From Synechococcus sp. BL107 (GTDB lineage Bacteria > Cyanobacteriota > Cyanobacteriia > PCC-6307 > Cyanobiaceae), in the NCBI RefSeq assembly GCF_000153805.1, contig NZ_DS022298.1:2221035-2285034 (forward strand): DNA of 64,000 nt. The letters are read 5' to 3'. The notes beneath the pieces are model-generated. The model did not search any database, had not been told where the DNA came from, and worked only from the letters and a program-made list of their open reading frames with translations. The translations under genes were made by a program, and so were the position numbers. Positions 63,549 to 64,000 of the stretch are shown here, one piece after another; the stretch's first letter is position 1; each line of letters starts with the position of its first letter.

Positions 63549-64000
<452 letters not shown>

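Overview
This window reads as core chromosome of a phycobilisome-bearing marine picocyanobacterium, most probably a marine Synechococcus. The evidence is gene content: a CpcG rod-core linker next to a CpcS/CpeS-type bilin lyase, PsbX, Ycf66, two single-helix high-light-inducible proteins, the ferredoxin:thioredoxin reductase catalytic chain ahead of the suf operon with divergent sufR, and DUF3747, DUF4912, DUF1400 and DUF2973 proteins typical of cyanobacteria. The DNA is moderately GC-rich, genes are tightly packed, many starts are GTG or TTG, and many neighbours overlap by 1-4 bases. No transposase, integrase, CRISPR array or phage gene was seen.

Layout. 1-8.4 kb: 3' part of smc, a PRC-barrel protein, msrB, an LpxB-related glycosyltransferase, tRNA-Leu(GAG), accC, a YggT protein and psbX. 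8.4-13.0 kb: ycf66 and two overlapping TolB-like lipoproteins on the plus strand, facing a HIT / SbmA-type ABC transporter / HLIP operon. 13.1-18.1 kb: a frameshifted comM, a def operon with two envelope genes, and an S9 peptidase. 18-25.8 kb: ftrC-sufBCDS, divergent sufR, a small unknown gene, the bilin lyase and cpcG, linking Fe-S assembly, redox signalling and light harvesting. 26-31.5 kb: DUF4912 protein, a phospholipase D-like lipoprotein, then an AT-richer stretch (about 28.7-30.6 kb) with an OB-fold lipoprotein and orphan ORFs. 31.6-41.3 kb: pgm, an RND efflux operon, the RarA fusion protein and a secreted DUF1400-like protein. 41.5-51.5 kb: bcp, coaX, cysH, and a run of NDH-2, hflX, SLC13 carrier, ktrB, ktrA and anmK that puts ion transport and respiratory electron flow together. 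51.5-57 kb: small proteins (ribbon-helix-helix, Nif11-like, twin CX3C, membrane microprotein), an ABC-F ATPase and an HtrA protease. 57-64 kb: hrpB, a second hli with its own terminator, xseA-xseB, DUF2834, a zinc-ribbon membrane protein, a BrkB/YihY protein, and the 3' end of an rRNA operon (5S and partial 23S, minus strand) running off the window.

No large undescribed system is evident. The best leads are the 4-bp duplication that breaks comM, the Nif11-like mini-protein ending in Gly-Gly-Leu, the twin CX3C microprotein, a four-helix insertion in the RND pump, an EF-hand-like loop inside a phospholipase D lipoprotein, a 14-bp perfect hairpin shared between a stop region and its downstream DNA, and operator-like palindromes at sufR/ftrC, cpcG and the RND operon.
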